Assembly: GCA_964626385.1 (NCBI GenBank)
Contig: CAZVEO010000008.1
Location: 1 to 40,542, forward strand
DNA length: 40,542 bases
Direction: 5' to 3'
DNA from: Scybalousia_A sp964626385
GTDB taxonomy: Bacteria; Bacteroidota; Bacteroidia; Bacteroidales; P3
Each line of letters opens with the position of its first letter. Positions within the stretch are counted from its first letter, which is position 1. A model generated the notes under the pieces. The model saw nothing but the letters and a program-made list of their open reading frames with translations, was not told the origin of the DNA and ran no database searches. The translations under genes and the position numbers were made by a program. This document shows, one piece after another, positions 1 to 9,673 of this stretch.

Positions 1-41
1 CTACTAACACAATAAGAACCGAAAAACTTATAAAAAAATAG

Positions 42-275
42 CACCCACAGGGTGTCTTATAAGGGCATAGCCTGTTATAATAGTATAGTTAACGGCTTTG
101 CCCTTTTTGAACAGCCTCAGGCTGCACCCACAAGGTGTTTTATAAGGGCAGATCCACAGGCACAGCCTGTCTTATAGGGCAAAGCCACTAAAAAGTGGTA
201 CGCTTATGCGTCTATAAAAGAAGCCTAAGGCTTCGCTTTGCGTCTATGCTAACTCATCACAACCTATAATAAACC
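42..275. repeat. Mini-hairpin cluster 1
   Basis: This gene-free left edge is a mosaic of short palindromes, most with a 3-nt loop. Seen directly: CACCC-ACA-GGGTG (42-54), GGC-ATA-GCC (64-72), GGC-TTT-GCC (94-102), CAGCC-TCA-GGCTG (112-124), ACAGGC-ACA-GCCTGT (156-170), CCACT-AAAA-AGTGG, ACGC-TTAT-GCGT and GAAGCC-TAA-GGCTTC. They are joined by linkers such as TTATAAGGGCA. The same units recur near 9.1, 9.7 and 25.5 kb. No plausible reading frame covers them. They resemble REP/BIME-type intergenic palindromes, but the family assignment is inference. Confidence 0.8.
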
Positions 276-287
276 TATCTAACCCAT

Positions 288-321
288 AAAAAAAGACACT
301 CAAATAAATGAGTGTCTTTTT
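288..321 (-). terminator. Intrinsic terminator of hutH
   Basis: A perfect 13-bp stem (AAAAAGACACTCA at 290-302 paired with 309-321) has a 6-nt loop and a run of T on the minus strand. It lies 32 bp past the hutH stop codon. A T run on the plus strand means it could also stop transcription coming from the left. Confidence 0.85.
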
Positions 322-352
322 CTTCTTTTTAAGGTAAGGACTAAAAAAACGA

Positions 353-1855
353 TTAAAATGTTATTTTGTAGTCTTGTAAGAATTTAACAGATTTTTGTAT
401 CAGACTATACATAACTTCATCATTTTCTATAAAATGAACTTGCTTTCTATATTCTTTAACAAACTCTTCTATAATAGGAGAGGATTTTAGTCCTGTTTCT
501 TTTTTGCGAAAGTCTAAAGCTTGTGCGGCGTTAAACAACTCTATAGCCAAAACTCTTTCTGTATTGTTTACAACTCTGAATGTTTTGGTAGCAGCATTTG
601 AACCAAAAGAAACATGGTCTTCTTGTCCTTGACTGCTGTCTATAGTGTCCACAGAGTTAGGCATACAAAGCATTTTGTTTTGATTTACTATTGAAGCAGC
701 GGCATACTGAGGAATCATAAAACCTGAGTTAACACCAGGATTTGCAACAAGGAAAGAAGGTAGATGTCTTTTTGCTCCTATCAATTGGTAAGTTCTTCTC
801 TCTGAAACAGAAGACAATTCGCTAACCGCTATTGCAAGAAAGTCTAGATTTATAGCCAAAGGCTCGCCATGGAAGTTTCCTGCAGAAATAACCATATCTT
901 CATCTGGAAAAACAGTAGGGTTATCTGTAGCAGAGTTAATTTCTGTTGTTATGATATCTGCCACATGATTTATTGCGTCTTTGCACGCTCCATGTATTTG
1001 AGGCACACAACGAAAAGAATAAGGGTCTTGTACGTGTTCTTTGTGTCTTTTTATAATTTCGCTACCTTCCAACAAGGAGCGTATACGTCTTGCTGTCGTC
1101 AATTGTCCTGCATGTGCTCTTACAAGATGTACGTTGTCAAAGAAAGGTTCTATTCTGCCATCAAAAGCCTCCAAACTTACGGTCATTATAAGGTCAGCAA
1201 GTTTGCTCAAACGTTTTGCTTTAATGATGGAATACATAGCAAAAGCACCCATAAACTGCGTTCCATTCAAAAGAGCCAAACCCTCTTTGCTTTGCAACTC
1301 TATAGGATGCCAATTCATTTGCTTGTTTAACTCTGCTCCACTTATTCTGTTTCCTTTGTAATCTACTTCACCCAAGCCCAAAAGAGGTAAACACATATTA
1401 GCCAAAGGAGCCAAATCGCCACTCGCGCCCAAAGAGCCTTGTTGATAAACTACAGGAAAAATATCATTATTGAAGAAATCTACCAATCTTTGTACTGTAA
1501 TAAGTTGAGTACCTGAATGACCGTATGAAAGAGATTGTATCTTATTTAAAAGCATAAGTTTTACTACCTCGTGAGGTACTTCTTCTCCACAACCACAAGC
1601 ATGAGACATCACAAGATTTTTTTGTAATTGACTCAACTGCTCTTTGCTGATAGAAATGTTACACAAAGAACCAAAACCGGTAGTTACTCCGTATATAGGT
1701 TCTTTTTGGTTTTCCATTTTTTTGTCTAAGTATTCTCTACATTTTTGAATACGCTTTTTGCTTTCCTCTGAAAGTTCAATTTTCATTCCCTTTTCCATTA
1801 TCTCACTTACTCTTTCAAGCGTAAGCAAAGAAGGACTGATATGATGTATTTCCAT
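353..1855 (-). CDS. hutH: Histidine ammonia-lyase
   Basis: HutH removes ammonia from L-histidine to give urocanate, the first step of cytosolic histidine degradation. The 500-residue length is normal for the family. The tripeptide that forms the MIO cofactor, Ala144-Ser145-Gly146, sits in GSLGASGDLAPLA. The N-terminal YGVTTGFG motif (about 55-62) supplies the catalytic tyrosine. The Ser84-His85 pair in LVMSHACG is the selectivity signature of histidine lyases rather than phenylalanine or tyrosine lyases. No hutU, hutI or hutG lies nearby, so the gene stands alone here; the rest of the pathway would have to be elsewhere. It is divergent from dnaE and followed by an intrinsic terminator at 288-321. 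The start ATG follows a Bacteroidetes-type promoter by about 85 nt. Confidence 0.93.
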   Translation of the reverse strand: MEIHHISPSLLTLERVSEIMEKGMKIELSEESKKRIQKCREYLDKKMENQKEPIYGVTTGFGSLCNISISKEQLSQLQKNLVMSHACGCGEEVPHEVVKLMLLNKIQSLSYGHSGTQLITVQRLVDFFNNDIFPVVYQQGSLGASGDLAPLANMCLPLLGLGEVDYKGNRISGAELNKQMNWHPIELQSKEGLALLNGTQFMGAFAMYSIIKAKRLSKLADLIMTVSLEAFDGRIEPFFDNVHLVRAHAGQLTTARRIRSLLEGSEIIKRHKEHVQDPYSFRCVPQIHGACKDAINHVADIITTEINSATDNPTVFPDEDMVISAGNFHGEPLAINLDFLAIAVSELSSVSERRTYQLIGAKRHLPSFLVANPGVNSGFMIPQYAAASIVNQNKMLCMPNSVDTIDSSQGQEDHVSFGSNAATKTFRVVNNTERVLAIELFNAAQALDFRKKETGLKSSPIIEEFVKEYRKQVHFIENDEVMYSLIQKSVKFLQDYKITF

Positions 1856-1945
1856 GATATATTTAGTTGTTTATAATTTTTACCTATTTATTTTCTATAC
1901 ATTCTCTCCTCAAAAAAGAGAATACAAATTTTAATACTTGACCTG

Positions 1946-1977
1946 CAAAGGTACAATATTTTGTTGAAATTATAAAA
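1946..1977 (-). promoter_or_regulatory. Probable hutH promoter
   Basis: On the minus strand the -7 box TACCTTTG (1953-1946) matches the Bacteroidetes consensus TAnnTTTG. A TTTT at 1977-1974 lies 20 bp upstream, where TTTG is expected. The predicted leader to the hutH ATG is about 85 nt. Confidence 0.5.
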
Positions 1978-2071
1978 TTGTACTCTTATTGGTTGGAATA
2001 ACCTATAGCATTCTATAAAGTGGGATATGTTTGTAGCCTTTCTTTTGTAAAAAGATTGCAATATTTTTTTG

Positions 2072-2079
2072 TAACTTTG
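2072..2079 (+). promoter_or_regulatory. Probable -7 box of dnaE
   Basis: TAACTTTG matches the Bacteroidetes -7 consensus and ends 25 bp before the dnaE ATG. No TTTG lies at the usual 19-21 bp distance (the nearest is 24 bp away), so the promoter is only partly supported. Confidence 0.4.
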
Positions 2080-2104
2080 CAATGCAAAAAGAGGGAAAAG
2101 AGTT

Positions 2105-5100
2105 ATGACACAATTTACACATTTACATTTGCATACACAATATTCAATATTGGACGGAGCCTGTGAGATAGGCAAACTTATAAACAGAACTAAGGATTTA
2201 GGTATGGAGGCTTTGGCTATCACTGACCATGGTAATATGTACGGAGTTTTGGACTTTAGAAACAAATGTGTAAAAAATGGAGTAAAACCTATACTTGGTT
2301 GTGAAATGTATGTTGCACCGGGTTCTCGTTTTGATAAAAAAACTACTGCTGCTGGTACTAAACAAAGAAATAATCACCTTATTTTATTAGCTAAGAATTT
2401 TGAAGGTTATCAAAATCTTATCAAATTAGACTCCCTCGCCTATGAAGACGATGCTTTTTATAGAAATCCTCGTATAGATAAAGAACTTTTGTTTGAGCAT
2501 AGTAAGGGGCTTATATGTTCTTCTGCTTGTGTTGCTGGTGTTATACCTCAGTTGCTTTTGAATGGTGAGGATGAAAAAGCCGAAAAAATGGCTTTGGAAT
2601 ACAAAGATGTTTTTGGTGAGGACTACTATATAGAGTTGCAAAGGCATATTAAAAACGAAGAACAAATAAAAGTCAACCCAAAACTTATAGCTCTTGCAAA
2701 AAAATTGGATATAAAACTTTTGGCAACCAATGATGTGCATTTTATAAATAAAGATGATTTTTTTGCACATAGAATACTCATTTGTCTTAATACAGGAAAA
2801 AAGTTAAGTGAAGAGACCAAAATGGCTTATACTGGTGAGGAATGGTTGAAATCTCCCGAGCAAATGTTGGAACTTTTCAATGATGTACCAGAAAGTGTTT
2901 CTAATACGCAAGAGGTTGTTGATAAGGTTGAAGTATATGATTTGGAACGCAAACCTATTCTTCCTGTTTTTGATATACCTGAAAGTTTTGGCAAATTAGA
3001 CGACTATTACACAAAATATCCCGAAGAAAAGGTAAAAAAAGATATAGAGGAAAGCCTTATAAAGAGAGATAAATTAAAAGTAGAAGCAAGCCAAGAAGAA
3101 AAAGAGGCTTTGGTGGATAAGACTTTGAAAGATAAAGGTGGTTATGATAAACAAGTAAGGACTATTTTTGATTTTGAATACTTGAAATATCTAACCTATG
3201 AGGGAGCAAAAAAAAGATATGGTGAACCTTTGAAAGAAGAGGTTGTGCAACGTATAGATTCGGAGTTGGATACTATAGGTTGGATGGGTTTTCCGGGATA
3301 TTTTCTTATTGTGCAGGACTTTATAAATTATTCTCGTAACAATCTCGGAGTTGTAATAGGACCCGGTAGAGGTTCGGCGGCAGGTAGTGTGGTTGCTTAT
3401 TGTTTGGGAATAACTCAGATAGAACCTATGAGATATGATTTGCTGTTTGAACGTTTTTTAAATCCAGACCGTATATCTTTGCCCGATATAGATGTGGATT
3501 TTGATGACGAGGGACGAACAAAAACTCTTCACTACGTACAGCAAAAATATGGAGCAAGCCACGTTGCCCAAATTACAACCTTTGGCTCTATGGCAGCCAA
3601 AAGTGCAATAAAAGATGTTGCGAGAGTTTTGGATTTGCCTTTGGCTGACAGCAATAGATTGGCAAGTTTTGTACCCTCTAAACCTGGAATAACTTTGCAA
3701 CAAGCAATATATGGAGATGAGAAAAAAGGAATACCTGCAAGCAAAGAATTACAAGATATTATAAAGGACGGCTCAGAGTTGCAAAAAAATGTTTTGAAAT
3801 ACGCACAAGAATTAGAAGGGTCTTTGCGTAGTACGGGTGTGCATGCGTGTGGTATTATAATAGGTCCGGATGATATTTCTAACTATGTGCCACTGACCAA
3901 GCCGAAAGATTCTGAGATGATGGCAACTCAGTTTGAAGGCAAATTGATAGAAAGTGTGGGAATGATAAAAATGGATTTTTTGGGACTTGCTAACCTTTCG
4001 ATAATTAAAGATGCTTGCCAAAATATTAAAAAATCACACGGAATAGATGTAGATATAGATAATGTAAGTTTGGATGATAAGAAAACTTTAGATTTGTTTG
4101 CAAGAGGAGATACAACGGCAACTTTCCAGTTTGAAAGTGAGGGAATGAAAGCTCATTTGCAAAATCTTAAACCTGACAAGTTTGAGGACCTTATTGCTAT
4201 GAATGCTCTTTATCGTCCCGGTCCTATGAGTTATATTCCCTCTTTTATAGATAGAAAACATGGTAGGGAGCCCATAGAATACACTTTTCCTCAAATGGAA
4301 AAATATTTGAGTGACACCTATGGTATTACTGTCTATCAAGAGCAGGTGATGTTGCTTTCTCGTTTGTTGGCTAATTTTACTCCTGGTCAAGCCGATACTT
4401 TGCGTAAGGCTATGGGTAAAAAGAATATTGTCCTTATGAATGAGTTGAAGGAAAAGTTTGATACAGGATGTAAGCAAAATGGTTTGGATAAGCAGAAAAC
4501 TGATAAAATATGGGAGGATTGGGAAAAGTTTGCTTCATATGCTTTCAATAAATCTCACTCTACTTGCTATGCATTCGTATCTTTTCAAACCGGATATTTG
4601 AAAGCGCATTTTCCTGCCGAGTATATGTCGGCTGTACTTACACACAACCTAAAAAATATTAGTAACTTAACCCTTTATATAGCAGATTGCCAAAAGCATG
4701 GTATAGATGTTTTGGGTCCAAATGTAAATGAGTCAGACGTAGACTTTATGGTAAATAGTAAAGGACAAATACTTTTTGGTTTAGCAGCCATAAAAAGCGT
4801 AGGGCTTGCTGTTGCACAATCTATTATAGAGGAAAGAAAGAAAAACGGAGAGTATAACTCCATAGTTGATTTTGTGGAAAGAAATATAGGAGATGCTTCC
4901 AAACAGGCAGTAAATCGCAAAAGTATAGAGTCTTTGGTAAACAGTGGTGCATTTGACTGCTTCAAAGATACTCATAGGGCGCAATACTTATATGTTGATA
5001 AAAACAATGTTTCATTTATAGAACAATTAATGAAGTATTGTGTAAAGCAAAAGGAACATGATTTAGCATCCCAAACTTCTTTGTTTGGTGGAGGTACTCA

Positions 5101-5824
5101 AGAAGAGGTTTTAGAAATAAGTTTTCCTAATTGTGAGCCTATGAGTAAGTTGGAAATGCTTAAAAATGAAAAAGAAATGATTGGTTTCTATCTTTCGGGA
5201 CATCCTTTGGATATATACGAAAATGAAATATCTACCTTTGTAACCAATAGCGTGGTAGAGTTAGAGGATATGGAAACATTGTTTAACAACAAAAATACTC
5301 TCTCCTTTGCAGGTGTTATTACAGACGCAAGAGAAGCCGAGGGTAAGAATGGTAAGAAATACGGATTTTTCACCTTGGAAGATAAGGAGGGCGCTTATCG
5401 TTTTTCTCTTTTTGGACAGGACTATATTAATTATGCTAAATACTTAAAAACGGGTTTATTTATATATGTAAGAGGATTGGTAGGAGAGAGAAGAGGTAAG
5501 GATAATTTTATGGTAAGGGAATTTCAAATAACTAAAATAGAACTTTTGGAAGATATGTATAATAAGTACGCTAAGTGTTTGAAACTTAAAATCTTGTCAG
5601 ATAATATAAGTGATTCCTTTGTAAAGAGTATCAGCCTTTTAGCAAAGAAAAATTCTGGTAATTCTTCTATAGAGTTTTCTATACATGATGCTCAAAACAA
5701 TGTAGATACAACTCTTATTACGCGTAAATATAAAGTGGCAATTGCTCCGTTTTTGCATGAGATAAAACCTATGTTAAACACTGGAACAATAAACAAATTT
5801 TCAGTGGAAGTAACGGGTTTATAA
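2105..5824 (+). CDS. dnaE: DNA polymerase III alpha subunit
   Basis: This is the catalytic subunit of the replicative DNA polymerase. The 1239-residue protein opens with a PHP domain (His6, His8, His10 in HLHLH). The palm carries PDIDVDF with Asp461 and Asp463, and IKMDFLGL with Asp624; these correspond to the catalytic aspartates 401, 403 and 555 of E. coli DnaE. An OB-fold lies near residue 1055 (SFAGVITDAREA). Sequence features and length fit the DnaE class rather than PolC, which carries an inserted exonuclease. queG begins 4 bp downstream on the same strand, so the two genes are probably co-transcribed. The start is supported by the conserved N-terminus and the -7 box just upstream. Confidence 0.97.
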   Translation: MTQFTHLHLHTQYSILDGACEIGKLINRTKDLGMEALAITDHGNMYGVLDFRNKCVKNGVKPILGCEMYVAPGSRFDKKTTAAGTKQRNNHLILLAKNFEGYQNLIKLDSLAYEDDAFYRNPRIDKELLFEHSKGLICSSACVAGVIPQLLLNGEDEKAEKMALEYKDVFGEDYYIELQRHIKNEEQIKVNPKLIALAKKLDIKLLATNDVHFINKDDFFAHRILICLNTGKKLSEETKMAYTGEEWLKSPEQMLELFNDVPESVSNTQEVVDKVEVYDLERKPILPVFDIPESFGKLDDYYTKYPEEKVKKDIEESLIKRDKLKVEASQEEKEALVDKTLKDKGGYDKQVRTIFDFEYLKYLTYEGAKKRYGEPLKEEVVQRIDSELDTIGWMGFPGYFLIVQDFINYSRNNLGVVIGPGRGSAAGSVVAYCLGITQIEPMRYDLLFERFLNPDRISLPDIDVDFDDEGRTKTLHYVQQKYGASHVAQITTFGSMAAKSAIKDVARVLDLPLADSNRLASFVPSKPGITLQQAIYGDEKKGIPASKELQDIIKDGSELQKNVLKYAQELEGSLRSTGVHACGIIIGPDDISNYVPLTKPKDSEMMATQFEGKLIESVGMIKMDFLGLANLSIIKDACQNIKKSHGIDVDIDNVSLDDKKTLDLFARGDTTATFQFESEGMKAHLQNLKPDKFEDLIAMNALYRPGPMSYIPSFIDRKHGREPIEYTFPQMEKYLSDTYGITVYQEQVMLLSRLLANFTPGQADTLRKAMGKKNIVLMNELKEKFDTGCKQNGLDKQKTDKIWEDWEKFASYAFNKSHSTCYAFVSFQTGYLKAHFPAEYMSAVLTHNLKNISNLTLYIADCQKHGIDVLGPNVNESDVDFMVNSKGQILFGLAAIKSVGLAVAQSIIEERKKNGEYNSIVDFVERNIGDASKQAVNRKSIESLVNSGAFDCFKDTHRAQYLYVDKNNVSFIEQLMKYCVKQKEHDLASQTSLFGGGTQEEVLEISFPNCEPMSKLEMLKNEKEMIGFYLSGHPLDIYENEISTFVTNSVVELEDMETLFNNKNTLSFAGVITDAREAEGKNGKKYGFFTLEDKEGAYRFSLFGQDYINYAKYLKTGLFIYVRGLVGERRGKDNFMVREFQITKIELLEDMYNKYAKCLKLKILSDNISDSFVKSISLLAKKNSGNSSIEFSIHDAQNNVDTTLITRKYKVAIAPFLHEIKPMLNTGTINKFSVEVTGL

Positions 5825-5828
5825 AATA

Positions 5829-6743
5829 ATGTGTTACATCCCGTTTTCTATAGTACAACAATTGGGCAAAGAGGAGGGGTTTTGCCAAATGGGAGCCATA
5901 GCAGTATCAGAAATAAAAGAAAATTTTCTTGATACTTGGTTAGAAAAGGGTATGCATGCTTCAATGTCTTATATGGAATCATATAAAGATAAAAGGCAGA
6001 ACCCAGCCTTACTTATTGAAGATGCTAAAACTATGATTTGTTTTCTTTACTCATATAATGATGATAGGGTGGATAAGAATAGTCCTTTGAAAATAGCTCA
6101 CTATGCTCAACGCAAAGATTATCATTATGTTCTTAAAGAAAAACTTCACAACATAATAGCCAAATTACAATTGCAATATAAAGATTTTTCAGCAAGAGCT
6201 TTTGTAGATACTGCACCTATAATGGAAAGATATTGGGCAAAAAAATGCGGTCTTGGTTGGATAGGCAAGTCCTCTCTTTTTATAAATCAACAATATGGTT
6301 CCAAAATTTTTTTGGGGGAAATTATTTGCAATTACACTACTGATTACAATACAAAGGAGGCAAAAAATATGTGTGCGAATTGTACGCTCTGCCTCAATTC
6401 TTGTCCAAATAAAGCAATAAGTGTTAACAAACTCTTTGATGCAACAAAATGTATATCATATCAAACCATAGAGAATAAAAATAAAATTCCTAACGAATTT
6501 AAAACTATGGGTTATATTTATGGTTGTGATATTTGTTTAGAAGTTTGTCCTTGGAATAAAAAAGCTCTTAAAGTGCCAAATCAAGATGTTGAGACCAAAC
6601 AACTTATAAAAACAATCTTAGAAAAAATATCGCAATCGATACTAGAAAAGAAAGATTTTAAAAATCTCAGCAAGCTTTCTCCTATGAATAGAATAAAGTA
6701 CGAGAAATTTTTGGACAATATTACTCACAATCAAAATTTCTAA
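5829..6743 (+). CDS. queG: Epoxyqueuosine reductase
   Basis: QueG reduces epoxyqueuosine to queuosine in tRNA, the last step of the pathway, using cobalamin and two [4Fe-4S] clusters. The ferredoxin-like motifs are clear: Cys182, Cys185, Cys188, Cys192 in CANCTLCLNSCP, and Cys233, Cys236, Cys240 in CDICLEVCPWN, with another cysteine near 209. The upstream part contains the family motif KKCGLGWIGKSSL. The 304 residues make this the short form without the C-terminal HEAT repeats of some homologues. The gene starts 4 bp after dnaE. queE, an early-pathway gene, lies at the other end of the window, and tRNA-Tyr(GTA), a queuosine acceptor, lies between. Confidence 0.95.
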   Translation: MCYIPFSIVQQLGKEEGFCQMGAIAVSEIKENFLDTWLEKGMHASMSYMESYKDKRQNPALLIEDAKTMICFLYSYNDDRVDKNSPLKIAHYAQRKDYHYVLKEKLHNIIAKLQLQYKDFSARAFVDTAPIMERYWAKKCGLGWIGKSSLFINQQYGSKIFLGEIICNYTTDYNTKEAKNMCANCTLCLNSCPNKAISVNKLFDATKCISYQTIENKNKIPNEFKTMGYIYGCDICLEVCPWNKKALKVPNQDVETKQLIKTILEKISQSILEKKDFKNLSKLSPMNRIKYEKFLDNITHNQNF

Positions 6744-6869
6744 TACTTGCCAAACTTTTGATAAAAAAAATGTAAAAAAAATGCTGGAATCTATTATTAC
6801 AAATGTTTATTCATCTTGTATATTTATGAAAACTATTTTTATATGCAGGACGGTTGGATATATATTTTT

Positions 6870-8978
6870 TTATGATATTTGGGAAAAATCTGTTATAGGG
6901 TGAGTTGTTTCCAAATATTTTTTTAATAATTCGTTGTCTTTATGAGTAAAGGTTGGGTCTTTTTCAAATATTAGATTTGCAAAATCTCTACTACGTTTTA
7001 CTATAGGTTCGTCCTTTATTATATCAGCAATTTTCAACTCCAACACTCCGCTTTGTTCTGTGCCAGCAATATTACCCGGCCCTCTCATTTTCAAATCCTC
7101 CATTGCCAAAACAAATCCGTCATTGGTTTGACACATTATTTCTATTTTGTGTCGTGCTTCTTTGGAAAGTTGGTCTTTGCTTCTCAAAATACAATAACTC
7201 TGCTGAGCACTTCGTCCAACCCTTCCTCTTAATTGATGTAATTGACTAAGTCCAAAACGCTCACTATTCTCTATTATCATAACTGTTGCATTGCTCACAT
7301 CTACTCCCACTTCTATAACCGTAGTAGCAACCATTATTTGAGTTTCTCCCTTGGCAAAGCGTTGCATTTCATAGTCTTTATCCATTTCTTTCATTTGTCC
7401 GTGCACAATGCTTATTTGATATTTTGGTTTTGGGAACTCTCTTTCCATACTATTGTAACCATCCATCAAATCTTTCAAGTCCAACTTATCATTCTCATTT
7501 ATCAAAGGATAGACAACGTATATTTGTCTGCCTGCATCTATTTGTCTATGCATAAAGGCAAACATCTTGAGTATATCCCTATCAAAAAGATGTATGGTTT
7601 TTATTGGTTTTCTACCCGGTGGCAATTCGTCTATTATAGAATAGTCTAAGTCTCCGTATGCTGTCATTGCTAAGGTTCGCGGTATGGGTGTTGCAGTCAT
7701 AACCAAAATATGAGGAGGCTTTACCTTATTTTTTCTCCACATACGGCTTCTTTGCTCTACACCAAATCTGTGTTGTTCATCGATAACAACGAAGCCTAAA
7801 TTTTTGAAAATCACACTGTCTTCCAAAATAGCGTGAGTACCTACAAGAATATTTATTGCTCCTTCCTCTAAGTTGGAAAGAATATTTTTTCTTGTCTTTC
7901 CTTTGATACTGCCTTGCAAGAGAGCAACATTAATATTCATTCCTTGCAAAAATTTGTTGATACTATTATAGTGTTGCATAGCAAGTATTTCTGTGGGAGC
8001 CAAGATCGTTGCCTGAAAATCATTGTCCAAAGCAATAAGCATACACATTAGAGCGACCAAAGTTTTGCCTGAGCCAACATCTCCTTGTAAAAGTCTATTC
8101 ATTTGATGCCCATCTCTCATATCGTTCCTAATCTCTTTGATAACTCTTTTTTGAGCATTGGTTAGTTCAAAGGGTAGGTTGTGAGTGTAAAAATTGTTGA
8201 AATATTGCCCCACTTTCTGAAAAACAAATCCATTATTTTTGCTTAATCTTCTGCCTTTTTCATAGAGATGTCCTATTTGTAAAAGAAATAATTCCTCAAA
8301 TTTTAGTCTATATCTTGCTTTTGAAAGCGACTCTGTGGAAGAAGGAAAATGAATTTCCATAAGGGCATGCTCCAAAGGCATTAGTTTATTGAGTTTTATT
8401 ACGTATTCGGGTAAAGTTTCATTTATTTTATTTGATAACTCAATTATAAGGTTTTTGATTAACTTACTGATAGCCTTAGAGGTAAGAAAATTTTTTTTCA
8501 TTCTCTCAGAAGTGTGATACATAGGAGAAAACTTCTCTTTTATTGACTCTTGTTCGTATGTATATGCGTCCTCTATTTCGGGGTGAATAAATGAGTAAGT
8601 GTTTTGAAATAAAGTAGGTTTGCCAAAAACAACATATTGCTTACCACCTTGTATTTTTTTGTCTATCCAATTAAGTCCTTTAAAAAAAACTATCTCTATC
8701 CTTCCAGTTGCATCCTCTAAAACATAAACCAATCTTTGATTTTTTTGATTGCCCAATAGTTTTTTTTCTCTAATTATACCCTTTACTTGTATATATACGT
8801 CCTCAGAAGATATTTGATTTATAAACAAATACTGACTTTTGTCCACATATCTAAAAGGAAAATAATACAACAAGTCCTGCCAAGTACATAGTCCCAATTC
8901 TTTTTTTAGCATAGAAGCTCTTTTTTCTCCCATACCTTTTAGATAAGTCAAGTCGTAAAGTAAAAGATTCTCTTCCAT
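6870..8978 (-). CDS. recG: ATP-dependent DNA helicase RecG
   Basis: RecG is a superfamily 2 translocase that remodels stalled forks and branched recombination intermediates. The 702-residue protein has an N-terminal wedge/OB region (about 1-260), Walker A GDVGSGKT (299-306) and a DEQH box (400-403). Its C-terminal helicase half includes ATTVIEVGVDV and the QLRGRVGR motif VI. It converges with queG across a 126-bp gap in which I see no clear terminator. Upstream lies a promoter-like TAACTTTG box (9011-9004). Further upstream, the dispersed repeat copy A carries a leftward consensus promoter that could also feed into recG; that second point is inference. Confidence 0.96.
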   Translation of the reverse strand: MEENLLLYDLTYLKGMGEKRASMLKKELGLCTWQDLLYYFPFRYVDKSQYLFINQISSEDVYIQVKGIIREKKLLGNQKNQRLVYVLEDATGRIEIVFFKGLNWIDKKIQGGKQYVVFGKPTLFQNTYSFIHPEIEDAYTYEQESIKEKFSPMYHTSERMKKNFLTSKAISKLIKNLIIELSNKINETLPEYVIKLNKLMPLEHALMEIHFPSSTESLSKARYRLKFEELFLLQIGHLYEKGRRLSKNNGFVFQKVGQYFNNFYTHNLPFELTNAQKRVIKEIRNDMRDGHQMNRLLQGDVGSGKTLVALMCMLIALDNDFQATILAPTEILAMQHYNSINKFLQGMNINVALLQGSIKGKTRKNILSNLEEGAINILVGTHAILEDSVIFKNLGFVVIDEQHRFGVEQRSRMWRKNKVKPPHILVMTATPIPRTLAMTAYGDLDYSIIDELPPGRKPIKTIHLFDRDILKMFAFMHRQIDAGRQIYVVYPLINENDKLDLKDLMDGYNSMEREFPKPKYQISIVHGQMKEMDKDYEMQRFAKGETQIMVATTVIEVGVDVSNATVMIIENSERFGLSQLHQLRGRVGRSAQQSYCILRSKDQLSKEARHKIEIMCQTNDGFVLAMEDLKMRGPGNIAGTEQSGVLELKIADIIKDEPIVKRSRDFANLIFEKDPTFTHKDNELLKKYLETTHPITDFSQIS

Positions 8979-9003
8979 TCTATACCTTTATAAAAATATA
9001 TTG

Positions 9004-9035
9004 CAAAGTTAGTTAAATTTTTTAACACAGGCACA
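9004..9035 (-). promoter_or_regulatory. Probable recG promoter
   Basis: The minus-strand -7 box TAACTTTG (9011-9004) has TGTG (9035-9032) 20 bp upstream in place of the consensus TTTG. It ends 25 bp before the recG ATG. Confidence 0.5.
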
Positions 9036-9256
9036 AGTACAGCTGCCTGTGGCTGACCTATATGGGCAAAGCACCCATAGGGTGTTTTTTTAGGGCAGAG
9101 CCTTTACTCTTTTATATGTTAGCATAGGTTACAGGCTCAGCCTGTTTTATAAGGGCATAGCCACACCCACAGGGTGTTTTATAAGACGCTTAAGCGTATG
9201 TGTTTCTTTTAATAGCTTTACCTTGTAAAACAGGCTGAGCCTGTAACCTACAAAAA
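9036..9256. repeat. Mini-hairpin cluster 2
   Basis: This is a dense mosaic of short palindromes left of repeat copy A. It holds CACCC-ATA-GGGTG (9072-9084), CACCC-ACA-GGGTG (9164-9176), ACAGGC-TCA-GCCTGT (9131-9145), ACAGGC-TGA-GCCTGT (9230-9244), the perfect palindrome ACGCTTAAGCGT (9186-9197) and two GGGCANAGCC units. At a larger scale, 9125-9149 and 9226-9250 form a perfect 25-bp inverted repeat. A 34-nt stretch (9124-9157) recurs exactly at 9675-9708 on the other side of copy A. Confidence 0.85.
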
Positions 9257-9272
9257 CCCAAAAAAAAGAGGT

Positions 9273-9659
9273 AAAAAAATTTTTTCGGGAAATCGCGTAA
9301 ATACCTATTTAAAATCAAAAAATAAGGGTACTACTACTGATTATCAACCACTTAACTTTTTTTCGAAGGGTCAAAATTAGGTTTTTTTCTCATTTTCAAC
9401 GTTTTCGAGAGGTTTTTTGAAGAAAAATTTTTCGAAATTGGGATTTTGCAAAAATGAATCTTCGTTTTATTTCGACGAATCTTCGTTTCGATTTCTCGAA
9501 ACGAAGATTCGTTATCATTGATTATCAAGTAGTTATAAGGCTAAAAAATGAAAATTTTGTGGTAGGTATCTTTTTCTCTTACAAAGTTACGAACATTTTT
9601 TGACCTGACCAAACGCGTGCCCACTTTTTATTTGTAACTCATTGATTTCCAGTAAACCG
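9273..9659 (+). repeat. Dispersed repeat, copy A
   Basis: About 387 bp match, in reverse complement, 25041-25428 (copy B) at roughly four bases in five by eye. The first 69 bases match the right edge (copy C). Conserved blocks are: an A/T tract followed by GGGAAATCGCGTAAATAC; TGATTATCAA boxes (9338-9347, 9519-9528); a 36-nt hairpin at 9476-9511 with 16-bp perfect arms and a TTTC loop; a third copy of its arm at 9456-9467; and a minus-strand promoter at 9582-9613. The frame open in copy B is closed here by a stop, so the element is not protein-coding. Confidence 0.88.
9582..9613 (-). promoter_or_regulatory. Consensus promoter inside repeat copy A
   Basis: The minus strand shows TTTG (9613-9610), a 20-bp spacer and TAACTTTG (9589-9582), an exact Bacteroidetes consensus. 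It is identical in layout to the promoter in copy B, and only one spacer base differs. It would transcribe the hairpin and the rest of the element toward recG. Confidence 0.65.
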
Positions 9660-9673
9660 TTTTTTTGTTTTTT

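Noticed and set aside
9273..9659. Repeat copies as insertion sequences
   Set aside because: No transposase frame and no clear target-site duplication at the ends; at most a non-autonomous element.
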